From NCBI RefSeq assembly GCF_033441515.1, contig NZ_JAWQJT010000002.1:1798001-1862000 (forward strand): 64,000 bases of DNA, read 5' to 3'. The notes under the pieces were generated by a model, which worked only from the letters and a program-made list of their open reading frames with translations, ran no database searches and was not told where the DNA came from. Source of the stretch: Amycolatopsis solani. Its GTDB lineage: Bacteria > Actinomycetota > Actinomycetes > Mycobacteriales > Pseudonocardiaceae. Of the stretch, positions 15,618 to 24,742 are shown piece by piece. Made by a program: the position numbers and the translations under genes. The stretch's first letter is position 1. Every line of letters starts with the position of its first letter.

Positions 15618-17500
15618 GCCGCACCCTCCTCACGGGACTGTCCGGAAAGGACACCGGCGGGCGGGTGCCAGCAGGCGACCCGGTGCCCCGACGCGGCCGG
15701 TTCGAGCACGGGGTCTTCGGTCCGGCAGCGCTCCGACGCCAGCGGGCAGCGGTCGGCGAACGCGCAGCCGTCCGGTACCTGGTCCGGGGCCGGTGGGCGG
15801 CCGGGGATCACGGCGAGCGGCTCGTCGCGGTCGGTTTCGAGGTCCACCGTGGTGGCCAGCAACGCCCGCGTGTACGGGTGCCGCGGCTCGCCGCCGGTCG
15901 GCAGGTCCTCCACCACGCGCCCGGCGTACATCACCAGCATCCGTTCGCACGTCTGGGAAACGACGGCGATGTCGTGGCTGATCAGCAGGATCGCCGCGCC
16001 CTCGGTTTCGCGCGTGCGGGCGAGCAGGCGCAGCACCTGCCGCTGCACCGTGACGTCGAGCGCGGTCGTCGGCTCGTCGGCGATGACCAGCTTCGGCTCG
16101 CCCATCAGGCCCATGCCGATCATCGCCCGCTGCCGCATGCCGCCGGAGAACTCGTGCGGGTACTGCCGCGCCCGCCGCGCGGCGGCCGGGACGCGCACCG
16201 CGGTCAGCTTCTCGACCGCGCGGGCCAGCGCCTGGCGCCGCGACAGGCCGTGGTGCTGCTCGGACACCTCGGCGAGCTGCCCGCCGACCCGGCGGGCCGG
16301 GTTGAACGACGTCATGGGGTCCTGGAACACCATGGCCAGCGACGTGCCGAGCTCGCGGTCCGAGGCCGACGCCACCGGCTTCCCCGCGAACTCCAGCCGG
16401 TCGGCGGTGACCACGCCGGGTGCTTCGATCAGGCGGGACACGGCCAGCGCGGTCAGGCTCTTGCCGGAGCCGGACTCGCCGACGACGCCGATCGCTTCGC
16501 CCGCGCGGACGGTGAAGCTGACCCCGCGCACCGGCACGGTCCAGCCGGCCGGTCCCGGGAACGCCACCCGCAGGTTCTCGACGACGAGCACCGCGTCGCC
16601 CGCCGGTTCCGCGGCGGGCGCGGGCGGAGTCGCCGGGAGCGGCCCCGCCGCGCGCCGGGTCGGCCGGGTCCGGACCCCGACCACCGCGGCGACCGTCTCC
16701 CCGACCAGGTTGAACGCCAGCCCGGCGAGCACCACCGCCGCGGCGGGCGCGAGCGCGGCCACCGGGCTGACGTAGATGCCGTCCAGGCCTTCGCGCAGCA
16801 GCCGGCCCCAGTCGTAGTCCGGCGCTTGCACGCCGATCCCGAGGAAGGACAGCCCGGCGAAGGCGAGCAGCGAGGAGCCCGCCCCGATGGTCGCGTTGAC
16901 CACGAGGGGTTCCCCGATGTTGGGCAGCACGTGCCGGGCCAGCAGCCGGATCCGGCCGACACCGGCGATCCGGGCCGCGGCGATGAAGTCGCGCCCGCGC
17001 ACCGACGCCGACAGCGTCTGCACGAGCCGGGCGAACGCCGGCGCCATCGCGAACGCGATCGCCAGCACCGCGCCCTGGGTGCCGACGCCGAAGATCACCG
17101 CGAAGAACAGGGCCAGCAGCAGCCCCGGGAACGCCACCGCGATGTCGACGGCCGCGACGAGCAGCCGGCCCGCCCACCGCGGCAGCACCGACGGCAGCGT
17201 CCCGAGCACGACGCCGACGCCGACCCCGATCGCCGTCGCGAGGACCGCGAGCCCGATCGAGAGCCGGGTCGCCACCAGGGTGCGGAGCAGCAGGTCGCGG
17301 CCGAGGGAGTCGGTGCCGAACGGGTGCGCGCCCGACGGTCCCTGGCCGATCGCGTCGGTGTCGATCGCCGCGGCGCCGTCACCCCACACGAGCGGGGCCA
17401 CCACCGCCAGCACGATCACCACGGCCAGCAGCACCGCCGAGCACGCGCCCACCGGGGTGCGCACGGCCGCCACCCAGACCGAACCACGTCGTCGCGCCAC
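15614..17500 (-). CDS. Fused peptide ABC permease (DppC) and ATPase (DppD)
   Basis: A 628-residue single chain joining two normally separate subunits. Residues 1 to about 290 form a DppC-like permease: N-terminal membrane segment, AHPFGTDSLGRDLL signature, five further helices, and an EAA-type loop near AARIAGVGRIRLLARHVLPN. A proline/alanine linker (PLPATPPAPAAEPAG) leads to a DppD-like ATPase, about 315-628. That half has Walker A GESGSGKS, signature FSGGMRQRAMIG, Walker B LVIADEPT, H-loop ISHD and a HPY tail with CAFADRCPLA. The two ATPases (here and DppF) make a heterodimer. GTG start, one base after the DppB stop. Confidence 0.93.
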   Translation of the reverse strand: MARRRGSVWVAAVRTPVGACSAVLLAVVIVLAVVAPLVWGDGAAAIDTDAIGQGPSGAHPFGTDSLGRDLLLRTLVATRLSIGLAVLATAIGVGVGVVLGTLPSVLPRWAGRLLVAAVDIAVAFPGLLLALFFAVIFGVGTQGAVLAIAFAMAPAFARLVQTLSASVRGRDFIAAARIAGVGRIRLLARHVLPNIGEPLVVNATIGAGSSLLAFAGLSFLGIGVQAPDYDWGRLLREGLDGIYVSPVAALAPAAAVVLAGLAFNLVGETVAAVVGVRTRPTRRAAGPLPATPPAPAAEPAGDAVLVVENLRVAFPGPAGWTVPVRGVSFTVRAGEAIGVVGESGSGKSLTALAVSRLIEAPGVVTADRLEFAGKPVASASDRELGTSLAMVFQDPMTSFNPARRVGGQLAEVSEQHHGLSRRQALARAVEKLTAVRVPAAARRARQYPHEFSGGMRQRAMIGMGLMGEPKLVIADEPTTALDVTVQRQVLRLLARTRETEGAAILLISHDIAVVSQTCERMLVMYAGRVVEDLPTGGEPRHPYTRALLATTVDLETDRDEPLAVIPGRPPAPDQVPDGCAFADRCPLASERCRTEDPVLEPAASGHRVACWHPPAGVLSGQSREEGAA

Positions 17501-17501
17501 G

Positions 17502-18482
17502 TCAGGCCTCCCGGATCGCCGAGCGGGGGTCGAGCAGCCCGAGCACGACGTCGACCAGCACGTTGACCAGCAGCACGCCGACGCCGTAGACGAGCACGAT
17601 CCCCTGCACCAGCGGGTAGTCCTTCGTCACGATCGACTGCACGATGGTCGAGCCGAGGCCCGGCCACGCGAACACGTTCTCCACCAGCACCGTGCCCGCC
17701 ACCATCGAGGTCAGCATCAGCCCGCCCAGGGTGAGCGTCGCGGTGAGCGCGTTCGGCAGCGCGTGGCGGACGTAGACCAGCCGCGCGGGCAGCCGCTTCG
17801 CCCGCGCGGTGCGGACGAAGTCGGCGCCCAGCACGGAAAGCAGCTCGACGCGGACGATCCGGGCCAGCACCGCCGCCGGCCCGATCGCCAGTGCCGCCAC
17901 CGGCAGCACGTACCCGCTCGCGTCGTCGGCGCCGGCGACCGGGAACCAGCCGAGACCGACGGCGAGCAGCGCCACCAGCCCGACGCCGATCAGGAACTCC
18001 GGGATGGCGGCCACGAACACGCTCACCGACGTGAAGCCCAGTTCCGCGCCCCGGCGGCGGCCGCCGCGGGTCAGCACCGCGAAGGCGACGCCCAGCGGGA
18101 CCGCGACGGCCACCACGACCGCGAAGGCGAGCACGGCCAGCTGCACCGTCGAGGGCAGCCGGTCGCCGATCACCTGCGCCACCGGCTGGCCGCTCACCAT
18201 CGACGTCCCGAAGTCCCCGGTGAGCAGGCCGCGCAGGTAGTGCCCGTACTGCACCCACAGCGGGTCGTCCAGGCCGAGTGCGGCCCGCCGGGCGGCGACC
18301 AGCTCGGCGGGCGCGGTCATGCCGAGCGCGGCCCGCACCGGGTCACCCGGGACCAGGTGGATCATCAGGAACGCCGCGGTGAGCAGCGCCCACAGCGAGA
18401 CGGCGAACCGGGCCAGCCGCCGCGCGGCGAACGCCGGCCACGGGCCGCCGCGCAGGCGGGGTGGTGCCGCCGCCGTCGTCAC
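17502..18482 (-). CDS. Peptide ABC transporter permease, DppB-like
   Basis: A 326-residue membrane protein with about six helices. The N-terminus FAARRLARFAVSLWALLTAAF and FLMIHLVPGDPV are typical of DppB/OppB, and the EAA loop is near VRTARAKRLPARLVYVRHALPN. It pairs with the permease half of the downstream fusion to form the channel. GTG 18482 overlaps the substrate-binding protein stop (GTGA), so translation is coupled. Confidence 0.94.
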   Translation of the reverse strand: MTTAAAPPRLRGGPWPAFAARRLARFAVSLWALLTAAFLMIHLVPGDPVRAALGMTAPAELVAARRAALGLDDPLWVQYGHYLRGLLTGDFGTSMVSGQPVAQVIGDRLPSTVQLAVLAFAVVVAVAVPLGVAFAVLTRGGRRRGAELGFTSVSVFVAAIPEFLIGVGLVALLAVGLGWFPVAGADDASGYVLPVAALAIGPAAVLARIVRVELLSVLGADFVRTARAKRLPARLVYVRHALPNALTATLTLGGLMLTSMVAGTVLVENVFAWPGLGSTIVQSIVTKDYPLVQGIVLVYGVGVLLVNVLVDVVLGLLDPRSAIREA

Positions 18483-20068
18483 TTCGCCAGCATCCGGATC
18501 GAGGACGGCGTCAGGCTGCCCTGGCTGAGGGTGAACTTCGCGCCGCTGGCGTAGGTCGGCACGACCGAGTCGAAGTACGGCACCGCGTCGACCCGCTTGA
18601 TCAGCGCGGTCTCCGCCGCGTTCCAGTCCGCGCAGCTGGCGTCACCGGGCTTGGTGGCCGCCTGCTGCGCCGCCTGGTCGTAACCGGGGTTGGCGATGTG
18701 GGCGAAGTTCGTGCCGTCGGGCGCGGCCGGGCCGGAGACGAACGGCACCAGCTGGCTCGGCAGCGAGAACCCGACCGGGCCGAGGGAGACCTCCCACTCG
18801 CCGGTGCCGAACAGGACCTGGCTGAGGCCGGGGCTGTCGACGCCCTTGAGCGCCACGTCGGCGCCGAGGGCCTTCCACTGCTGCTGGACCAGCTCCGCGG
18901 TCGGCGCCATGGTCGGGCCGAGCTGGGTGCCGTAGAGGACCGTGAGCGAAAGCTTCTTGCCGTCCTTGGCCCGCACGCCGTCCGCGCCCTTCGTCCAGCC
19001 CGCGGCGTCCAGCGCGGACGCCGCCGCGGCCGGGTCGTGGGACGGCAGGTTCCCGGTGACGGTGTCGCCGGGGCACACCTCCGGCTCGTTCGTGATCATG
19101 CCCTGCGACGGCTTGCCGGCGCCGCTGGTCAGCACCTTGCCGAGCTGGGGCAGGTCGAGCGCCTGGGTCAGCGCCCGGCGGACGGCTTCGTCCTGGCCGG
19201 GCCGCCCGGCCGCCTGGTTGTAGAACACCTCGCCCATCGGGGCGGTGAAGTCGGTGTGGAACAGCTTGCGGCCCTCCAGCCGCTGCCGGTCCGGCCCGTT
19301 GATCTGGCCCGCGTTCAGCTCGCCGGACAGCAGCAGGTTGGTCGCGGTCGTGGTGTTCGGGATGACCCGCACGACGACCTGGTCCGGCAGGCCCGGCTCC
19401 GCCTTCCAGTCGCCGGGGCCCCACGCGTAGTCCTTGCGGCGGGTGAACGTGTAGTGGTCGTTGGGCACGGCCTCGGCGACGGTGAACATCCCGGTGCCGG
19501 CCTCGCCCTTGGCGAGCAGCTTCCGGTCGCTGAGCCCCTTGGCGCAGGCGATCGGCACGCCGCCGACGTTGCGGGCCAGGAACGCGTCCGGCTTGCCGCT
19601 GGTGACGTTGATCGTGCCCGCCGCGTCCGCGGTCGCCTTGGTGCCCGGCGCGATGTACAAGCCGGCGATGGGCGACTTATTCGCCGGGTCGCCGATGAAG
19701 TTGATGTTGGCCGCGACGTCGGCGGCGGTCAGCGGGCTGCCGTCCGCGCACGTGAGGCCCTGGCGCAGCGTGAAAGACGCGGTCGTCGTCGACGCCTCCC
19801 ACTTCGCGGCCAGCCCGGCGACCGGCTTGCCGGCGTCGTCGAGGTTCAGCAGCGAGTCGTAGAGGAACCGGTCGACCTGGATGGCCACCGACAGCACGGT
19901 CATGTGCGGGTCGAGGCTGCCGGGGTCGGAGCCGATGGCGAGGCTGAACGTCTTGCCGTCCAAGGGTTTCCCGTCGCCGGCCGCGGCACCGCCGCCCGAT
20001 CCCCCGCAGGCGGTCGCGGTGAGCGCGAGCACCCCGAGCACGACCCCCGCCGTCCGAATTCTGGTCAT
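18479..20068 (-). CDS. Peptide-binding lipoprotein of the ABC importer (SBP_bac_5)
   Basis: A 529-residue extracellular solute-binding protein of the peptide/nickel family. The N-terminus carries a lipoprotein signal with lipobox LTATAC, anchoring C20 or so to lipid. SBP_bac_5 landmarks include SLAIGSDPGSLDPHMTVLS and FTLRQGLTCADGSPLTAADV. Homologues bind di- to oligopeptides, murein peptides or opines; the exact ligand cannot be read. ATG 20068 overlaps the class A hydrolase stop as ATGA. It is third in the operon, followed by both permeases and ATPases. Confidence 0.93.
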   Translation of the reverse strand: MTRIRTAGVVLGVLALTATACGGSGGGAAAGDGKPLDGKTFSLAIGSDPGSLDPHMTVLSVAIQVDRFLYDSLLNLDDAGKPVAGLAAKWEASTTTASFTLRQGLTCADGSPLTAADVAANINFIGDPANKSPIAGLYIAPGTKATADAAGTINVTSGKPDAFLARNVGGVPIACAKGLSDRKLLAKGEAGTGMFTVAEAVPNDHYTFTRRKDYAWGPGDWKAEPGLPDQVVVRVIPNTTTATNLLLSGELNAGQINGPDRQRLEGRKLFHTDFTAPMGEVFYNQAAGRPGQDEAVRRALTQALDLPQLGKVLTSGAGKPSQGMITNEPEVCPGDTVTGNLPSHDPAAAASALDAAGWTKGADGVRAKDGKKLSLTVLYGTQLGPTMAPTAELVQQQWKALGADVALKGVDSPGLSQVLFGTGEWEVSLGPVGFSLPSQLVPFVSGPAAPDGTNFAHIANPGYDQAAQQAATKPGDASCADWNAAETALIKRVDAVPYFDSVVPTYASGAKFTLSQGSLTPSSIRMLAK

Positions 20069-20955
20069 GGCGTTTCCTTCCGGAGGTGGTCCACGGCGAG
20101 GCGGGCGGCCTTGCCGATGGCGGCGTCGACGGCGGGCTGCCGTTCGGCCAGGGAGTCCGCGCGGGTGAAGACCGCGACGGCGAAGCGGCGGCCGTCCGGG
20201 AAGGACACGACACCGGCTTCGTTGCGGACCGCCGGCAGGGTGCCGGTCTTGGCCGCGATGGTGACGTCGGAGCCGAACCCCGAGGAGAGGCGGTGCGGCC
20301 AGATCTGCCGCGCCATGATCGCGCGCACCCGTTCGCACGCGGCGGGTTCGGCGGCGCGGTCGGTCCAGATCGCTTCGAGCAGCGTGGTGGTTTCCCGGGG
20401 TGTGGACGCCGACGTCCGCTCCGGGTCGAGCACCGCGAGCTTCCAGGTCTGTTCGGGGGTCGCCCCGGCGAACACGGCGTCGAGGTCGGCGTCCTCCCCG
20501 GCACCCAGGTCGGCGAGCACCGAAGCGAACAGGTCCTCGCAGCAGCCGATCAGCCGGGTGCGGCTCAGGCCGAGATCGGTGAGCACGCGGTCGACGGCGG
20601 CCTGGCCGACGCGGTGGTAGATGACGTCGGTGGCCGCGTTGTCGCTCATGGTCAGCATGAACAGCGCGAGGTCGCGCCAGCTCATTTCGACGTCGTCGGC
20701 GCACCCCGCGGTGCCGATCCCGCCGATGCGGTAGCGCTTCCCGACGCGGGTCCGCGCGGTTTCGTCGAGCCGCCCGGCCGCGACTTCCCGCGCGTAGGCG
20801 ACGGCGACCGGGATCTTGAACACCGACGCCAGCACCACCGGGTCGTCCGCGCCGACGGCCACCTCGGCGGTGCCGCCGAGCTCCCGCGCGTGCAGGAAAC
20901 CCCGCGCGCCCGCCGCCAGGAACGCGTCCGCGATCCGCCGCTCGACTCCGCTCAC
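20065..20955 (-). CDS. Class A beta-lactamase-fold serine hydrolase, no signal peptide
   Basis: A 296-residue protein with the class A serine beta-lactamase fold: S44-x-x-K47 (SVFK), S104-D105-N106 (MSDNAAT) and K236-T237-G238. The omega-loop glutamate needed for efficient beta-lactam hydrolysis is not clear. No signal peptide is present, which argues against a periplasmic or secreted resistance enzyme. GTG 20955 overlaps the upstream stop (GTGA), and its own stop overlaps the peptide-binding protein start. Lying inside a peptide importer operon, it is more likely a peptidase or esterase acting on imported D-amino-acid peptides. Confidence 0.88.
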   Translation of the reverse strand: MSGVERRIADAFLAAGARGFLHARELGGTAEVAVGADDPVVLASVFKIPVAVAYAREVAAGRLDETARTRVGKRYRIGGIGTAGCADDVEMSWRDLALFMLTMSDNAATDVIYHRVGQAAVDRVLTDLGLSRTRLIGCCEDLFASVLADLGAGEDADLDAVFAGATPEQTWKLAVLDPERTSASTPRETTTLLEAIWTDRAAEPAACERVRAIMARQIWPHRLSSGFGSDVTIAAKTGTLPAVRNEAGVVSFPDGRRFAVAVFTRADSLAERQPAVDAAIGKAARLAVDHLRKETP

Positions 20956-22331
20956 GCGCTCACCCGCCGGTCGGCGCGGCCGGTGTGCAGGTACAGCGCG
21001 CGCCCGGTGCCGTCGTCGCCGACGAACGCGTGCGGCAGGTACATGCCCTGCATCGGCTCGCGCAGGATCAGCGTGTCGCCGTTCATCGCGACCAGCTCGG
21101 TCTTCTCCGGCTTGGCCAGCTCCGCGAAGATGCCCTTCGGGACGCGCTCCACCCAGACACGGCCGTCGTCGTCCTGGCTGACCGTGATGTCCGCGACGGA
21201 CGACGAGTACTCGCCGACGTACCGGGTGGCGTCGATCCGCGGGGCGTCGGCGGCCGGCACCGGCGGTACGGCGAGCTCGATGCCGGTCAGCTCCTTCAGC
21301 AGGTGGCCGACGACTTCGGTGTAGAGGGCGATCGGGTTGCCGCCGTTGGTCAGCAGCGCCACGGCGACGTCGTGCCCGGGCGCGAGGCGCAGGAAGGCCG
21401 ACTGGCCGATCGTGCCGCCGTCGTGGCCGACGACCGCGCCGCCCTCGGACAGCGACCAGCCGAGGCCCCACGCCTCGCCCATCAGCCCGAGGTCGGGCAG
21501 CTCCACCACGCGCTCCCGCATGGCGCGAGCGCTTTCCGCGCTGAGCACGCGGGTACCGTCCGGGGCTTCGCCGTCGCGCAGGTGCATGCCGGCGAACGTC
21601 ACCAGGTCGCGCGGGCGCATGGCGAGCATCGCGCCGGCCGGGGCGTTGGACGGCGCCAGCGCCCAGATCCCGGCGGGCTCCGGGTCGGCGCCCGGCTCCG
21701 GCGTGACGTGCCCGAGCGCGGCCCGGAACCGGATGGCCTCGTACGGGCTCGCGGCGGCGTGCGTCAGTCCCAAGGGGACGAACAGCTGCTCGGCCAGGCA
21801 GTCGTTGTAGGACTTGCCCCGCAGCACTTCCACGATCCGGCCGAGCACGCAGAAGGCGGCGTTGTTGTAGGAGAACATCTCGCCGGGTGCGAAGAGCTGG
21901 GGCACGTCGCCGAGGGTGGCGACGTACTTCTCGACGCAGTCGTCGCCGCGGCCGGTGTCGGTGAAGATGTCGCCCTCGAAGCCGGAAGTGTGGCACATCA
22001 GCTGCCGGACGGTGATTTTGGCGGCTGAAACATGGTCGGCGATCTTGAACTCCGGCAGGTACTTCCGGACCGGCTGGTCGAGGTCGAGGCGGCCTTCGTC
22101 GACCAGCTGCAGGGCCAGGGTGGTCGTCCAGATCTTCGTGATGGACCCGATCTGGAACAGCGAATCGACGTCGGCCTCGACGCCGGTGCCCTTGTTGAGC
22201 ACCCCCGCGGCGTGGTCGATGATCTCGCCGCCGGCGTACACGGCGACGGCCGCGCCCGGCACCTGGTGCTCGGCCAGCAGCGCGGGCAGACGGCTGTCCA
22301 GCCAGGCGGAGAGTTCGGTGAGCTTCGACAT
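20952..22331 (-). CDS. S12-family serine hydrolase (D-aminopeptidase / class C-like)
   Basis: A 459-residue cytosolic protein. The catalytic domain has S63-x-x-K66 (GSITK), YNN and a GHDGGTIG third motif, as in D-aminopeptidase, EstB and class C-like hydrolases. Residues from about 350 form a beta-barrel-like accessory domain. It is a clear paralogue of the second half of the downstream S9 fusion: both share TDTGRGDDCVEKYV and GTIGQSAFLR. It is the first gene of the importer operon. ATG 22331 follows GAGAGG. Likely removes N-terminal D-residues from peptides; this is inferred from family and context. Confidence 0.9.
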   Translation of the reverse strand: MSKLTELSAWLDSRLPALLAEHQVPGAAVAVYAGGEIIDHAAGVLNKGTGVEADVDSLFQIGSITKIWTTTLALQLVDEGRLDLDQPVRKYLPEFKIADHVSAAKITVRQLMCHTSGFEGDIFTDTGRGDDCVEKYVATLGDVPQLFAPGEMFSYNNAAFCVLGRIVEVLRGKSYNDCLAEQLFVPLGLTHAAASPYEAIRFRAALGHVTPEPGADPEPAGIWALAPSNAPAGAMLAMRPRDLVTFAGMHLRDGEAPDGTRVLSAESARAMRERVVELPDLGLMGEAWGLGWSLSEGGAVVGHDGGTIGQSAFLRLAPGHDVAVALLTNGGNPIALYTEVVGHLLKELTGIELAVPPVPAADAPRIDATRYVGEYSSSVADITVSQDDDGRVWVERVPKGIFAELAKPEKTELVAMNGDTLILREPMQGMYLPHAFVGDDGTGRALYLHTGRADRRVSA

Positions 22332-22402
22332 GGTTGCCTCTCGTGGCGAGGGTGGGGAACCGGCGATGCGGGGATGCTAGGACGGGTGCCGGGGCGGCCG
22401 GT

Positions 22403-22418
22403 TCGTCGGAACCGACGA
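22403..22418. promoter_or_regulatory. Candidate operator before the importer operon
   Basis: TCGTCGG-AA-CCGACGA is a perfect 7-bp inverted repeat 72 bp upstream of the first importer-operon gene. A related GTCC/GGAC palindrome lies before the D-aminoacylase operon (27429-27442), so one regulator could serve both units. The similarity is modest. Confidence 0.35.
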
Positions 22419-22433
22419 GACCCGGCGAAACTT

Positions 22434-22613
22434 TCATCGCGGCGGACGAACCGCCCGCAGCCGCCGGCCCACACCGGCCCGCAGCCCCGCGTACCGCACC
22501 GCGACCAGGACCTTGAGCCGCGACGCGGTGACGGCGGCACCGGCCGCGTACGTGCGGGCCCGCACGCCGGCCCCCGCCGCCCAGCGGGCGAGCACCTGTT
22601 CGGCTGACTCCAT
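22434..22613 (-). CDS. Small basic protein of 59 residues
   Basis: ATG 22613 is preceded by a clear GGAGGG ribosome binding site. The frame runs MESAEQVLARWAAGAGVRAR and ends AVRPPR with TGA at 22434. The product is arginine-rich and mostly alpha-helical in character. It sits between the racemase operon and the importer operon, on the same strand. I do not recognise a family. The ribosome binding site and correct spacing support translation, but a chance frame cannot be excluded. Confidence 0.45.
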   Translation of the reverse strand: MESAEQVLARWAAGAGVRARTYAAGAAVTASRLKVLVAVRYAGLRAGVGRRLRAVRPPR

Positions 22614-22653
22614 CGGACCCTCCGTCCCTTGTGGACTATCCGGCGACCGGCGC

Positions 22654-22711
22654 GCACTTTCACGTGAAAGTGCCCACCAGGGGGCCGCACTTTCACGTGA
22701 AAGTGCGGCCC
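22654..22711. repeat. Twin perfect palindromes after the racemase gene
   Basis: GCACTTTCACGTGAAAGTGC at 22654-22673 is a perfect 20-bp palindrome. The same core, extended to 30 bp by GGGCC/GGCCC, occurs at 22682-22711. The centres are 33 bp apart. The pair begins 7 bases after the racemase stop on the minus strand, so it probably ends that transcript and separates the two units. Confidence 0.7.
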
Positions 22712-22718
22712 GGTGCGG

Positions 22719-23825
22719 TTACGGGGTGAGCCACGCCTTCGCCGTCGTCACCTCGGCGAGCCGCTCCGGGATGGGCGTGACGCCGAGGCCGGGACCGGAC
22801 GGCACCGGCAGCCGGCCGCCCGCTTCCAGGACGAACGGCTCGGTGATGTCGGTGCGGTAGAACCGGTCCGACGCCGAGGTGTCGCCCGGCAGCGTGAACC
22901 CGGGCAGCGACGCCAGCGCGACGTTCGCGGCCCGGCCGAGCCCGGTTTCGATCATCCCGCCGCACCAGACCGGGACGCCGTGCGCGGCGCAGACGTCGTG
23001 CACCCGCCGCGCTTCGAGGTAGCCGCCGACCCGGCTCGGCTTGATGTTGACGATCCGGCAGGCGCCGAGCGCGATCGCGTCGGCGGCCGACCGCGCGGAG
23101 ACGACGGACTCGTCCAGGCAGATCGGCGTCCGGATGTGCTTCGCCAGTTCGGCGTGGCCGCGGACGTCCTCCTCTTCCAGCGGCTGCTCGATCAGCAGCA
23201 GCTCGAACGGGTCGAGCCGTTGCAGCTGCGGCACGTCCGACAGCGTGTACGCGGTGTTCGCGTCGACCTGGAGCAGGATGTCCCCGAAGCGTTCGCGGAC
23301 CGCGCGGACCGGCTCGACGTCCCAGCCGGGCTCGATCTTGAGCTTGATCCGGACGTACCCGTCGTCGAGGTAGCCGGCGACGACGTCCAGCAGCTTCGGG
23401 ATCGTGTCCATGATGCCGACGGACACCCCGCACGGCACGGAGTCCCGGGTGGACCCGAGGGCGGTGCCGAAGGACAGGCCGTGGGCGCGCAGTTCGGCGT
23501 CGAGGACCGCCATTTCCAGCGCGGCCTTGGCCATCCGGTGGCCCTTGAACTTCGCCAGCAGTGGCGCGACCTCGTTCGCCGTCAGGTTCTCGGCGGCGAG
23601 CAGGGCGGGCACGAGGAAGGTGCGCAGCACGTGCTCGACGCCGTCGACGTACTCCGAGGAGTAGAGCGGGTCGACCATCGCGCCGCACTCGCCCCAGCCC
23701 TCGCCGTCGGCCGTCACCGCGCGCAGGAGCAGGAGTTCGCGCTCGGCCTGCGTGCCGAACGACGTCCGGAACGGTGCCACCAGCGGCATCCGGACGCGCA
23801 GCAGTTCCACCCCGGTGAGTTTCAC
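22719..23825 (-). CDS. N-acylamino-acid (N-succinylamino-acid) racemase, OSBS family
   Basis: A 368-residue enolase-superfamily enzyme. The catalytic lysines K161/K163 (IKLKIEPG) and K262 (VNIKPSRVGG) and metal ligands D188, E213 and D238 (LQVDAN, LIEQPLEEED, ICLDES) are all present. From memory it is closely similar to the Amycolatopsis N-acylamino-acid racemase, which also makes o-succinylbenzoate. No menaquinone genes are near. Instead GTG 23825 overlaps the GNAT stop (GTGA) in an operon with an acyltransferase, a deacylase and a D-aminoacylase. That context supports interconversion of N-acyl-D- and N-acyl-L-amino acids in a D-to-L salvage path. Confidence 0.95.
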   Translation of the reverse strand: MKLTGVELLRVRMPLVAPFRTSFGTQAERELLLLRAVTADGEGWGECGAMVDPLYSSEYVDGVEHVLRTFLVPALLAAENLTANEVAPLLAKFKGHRMAKAALEMAVLDAELRAHGLSFGTALGSTRDSVPCGVSVGIMDTIPKLLDVVAGYLDDGYVRIKLKIEPGWDVEPVRAVRERFGDILLQVDANTAYTLSDVPQLQRLDPFELLLIEQPLEEEDVRGHAELAKHIRTPICLDESVVSARSAADAIALGACRIVNIKPSRVGGYLEARRVHDVCAAHGVPVWCGGMIETGLGRAANVALASLPGFTLPGDTSASDRFYRTDITEPFVLEAGGRLPVPSGPGLGVTPIPERLAEVTTAKAWLTP

Positions 23826-24742
23826 GACGTGTGCTCCTTCTCGACCACGTACCAGCCGGTCCGATCGAATCCGGTGACCGACGCCCCGCCGGCCATCAAG
23901 CCGCCCAGGACGTCCCGCAGCGCGACCCGCCACGCCCGGCCCAGCTCCGGGTCGCTGCGCCGGAGCGCCTCGATGTCCGGCGGCACGGCGACGAGCAGGA
24001 CGTTCGCATCCGCGGGGCCGGTCGTCGGCGCCCCGGCGGCGTCCGCGGCCAGTGCCACCGCGGCACCCCGCTTCCGCAGCGCGGTGGCGTCCACCCGGTC
24101 CGGGACCCCGCCCGCGGCCGCCCGCACCGGCGCGCTCGTCAGGTTCCAGACGGCCAGCAGCCGGTCGGTGTCGCCGGCGCCGTTGATGCCGTCGTGCATC
24201 GGGCCGTAGAAGTCGGGCAGGTAGTGCGCCGGGCGGGCGGCGAGCTTGGTCAGGTTGAAGTGGGCGTTGCGGCGCACCAGCGGGTCGAACGTCCAGGAGA
24301 TCTCGCCGACGTCCTGGCGCAGCGCCCACGCGCGCTGGTGCAGCTTGAGCGCGAAGCCGATGCCGCGGCCGTGCCCGCTCGTGGCGACACCGGCGATGTG
24401 GCTGTGCAGTCCTCCCTTCGCCGGTCCGCCGAAGAACCCGAAGCAGGCGCCGAGCAGTTCGGTCCCGTCGAAGGCGCCGGCCACGTAGTTGCCCGCCGAG
24501 ACCATGGCGCGCAGCAGTTCGGCGGTCACCGGCGGGTTTCCCGGTTCGGGGCGCCAGATCGACTCGAAGAGCCGGGTCACGGCGGCCAGGTCGGCGACCT
24601 CGGCCAGGGTCCGGACGGCGACCCCCGAGGCCGTGGCGGCGGTGGCCGCGGCGGCGGCCGCCTCGTCCCGCAGCGGCGGGGCTGTGTTCGTCACGACTTC
24701 AGTCACGCTGACGATCCTCTCCGGACCCGGCCCGCCGGTCAC
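23822..24742 (-). CDS. GNAT acyltransferase, likely D-amino-acid N-acyltransferase
   Basis: A 306-residue GNAT-superfamily protein. The acyl-CoA binding segment is around SHIAGVATSGHGRGIGFALKLHQRAW, matching the Q/R-x-x-G-x-G/A signature. The enlarged C-terminal half resembles COG3375-type predicted acetyltransferases. In Geobacillus an operonic GNAT succinylates D-amino acids for an N-succinylamino-acid racemase (established there); by analogy this enzyme would load the racemase. GTG 24742 overlaps the M20 stop as GTGA. An internal GTG about 36 bases later is an alternative start. Confidence 0.85.
   Translation of the reverse strand: MTGGPGPERIVSVTEVVTNTAPPLRDEAAAAAATAATASGVAVRTLAEVADLAAVTRLFESIWRPEPGNPPVTAELLRAMVSAGNYVAGAFDGTELLGACFGFFGGPAKGGLHSHIAGVATSGHGRGIGFALKLHQRAWALRQDVGEISWTFDPLVRRNAHFNLTKLAARPAHYLPDFYGPMHDGINGAGDTDRLLAVWNLTSAPVRAAAGGVPDRVDATALRKRGAAVALAADAAGAPTTGPADANVLLVAVPPDIEALRRSDPELGRAWRVALRDVLGGLMAGGASVTGFDRTGWYVVEKEHTS

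Noticed and set aside
20065..22331. Beta-lactam resistance genes
   Set aside because: The beta-lactamase-fold proteins lack signal peptides, are coupled to a peptide importer, and no resistance regulator is near. Peptidase roles fit better.
22719..23825. menC for menaquinone synthesis
   Set aside because: The enzyme family can make o-succinylbenzoate, but no other men gene is present and the operon partners handle N-acyl and D-amino acids.
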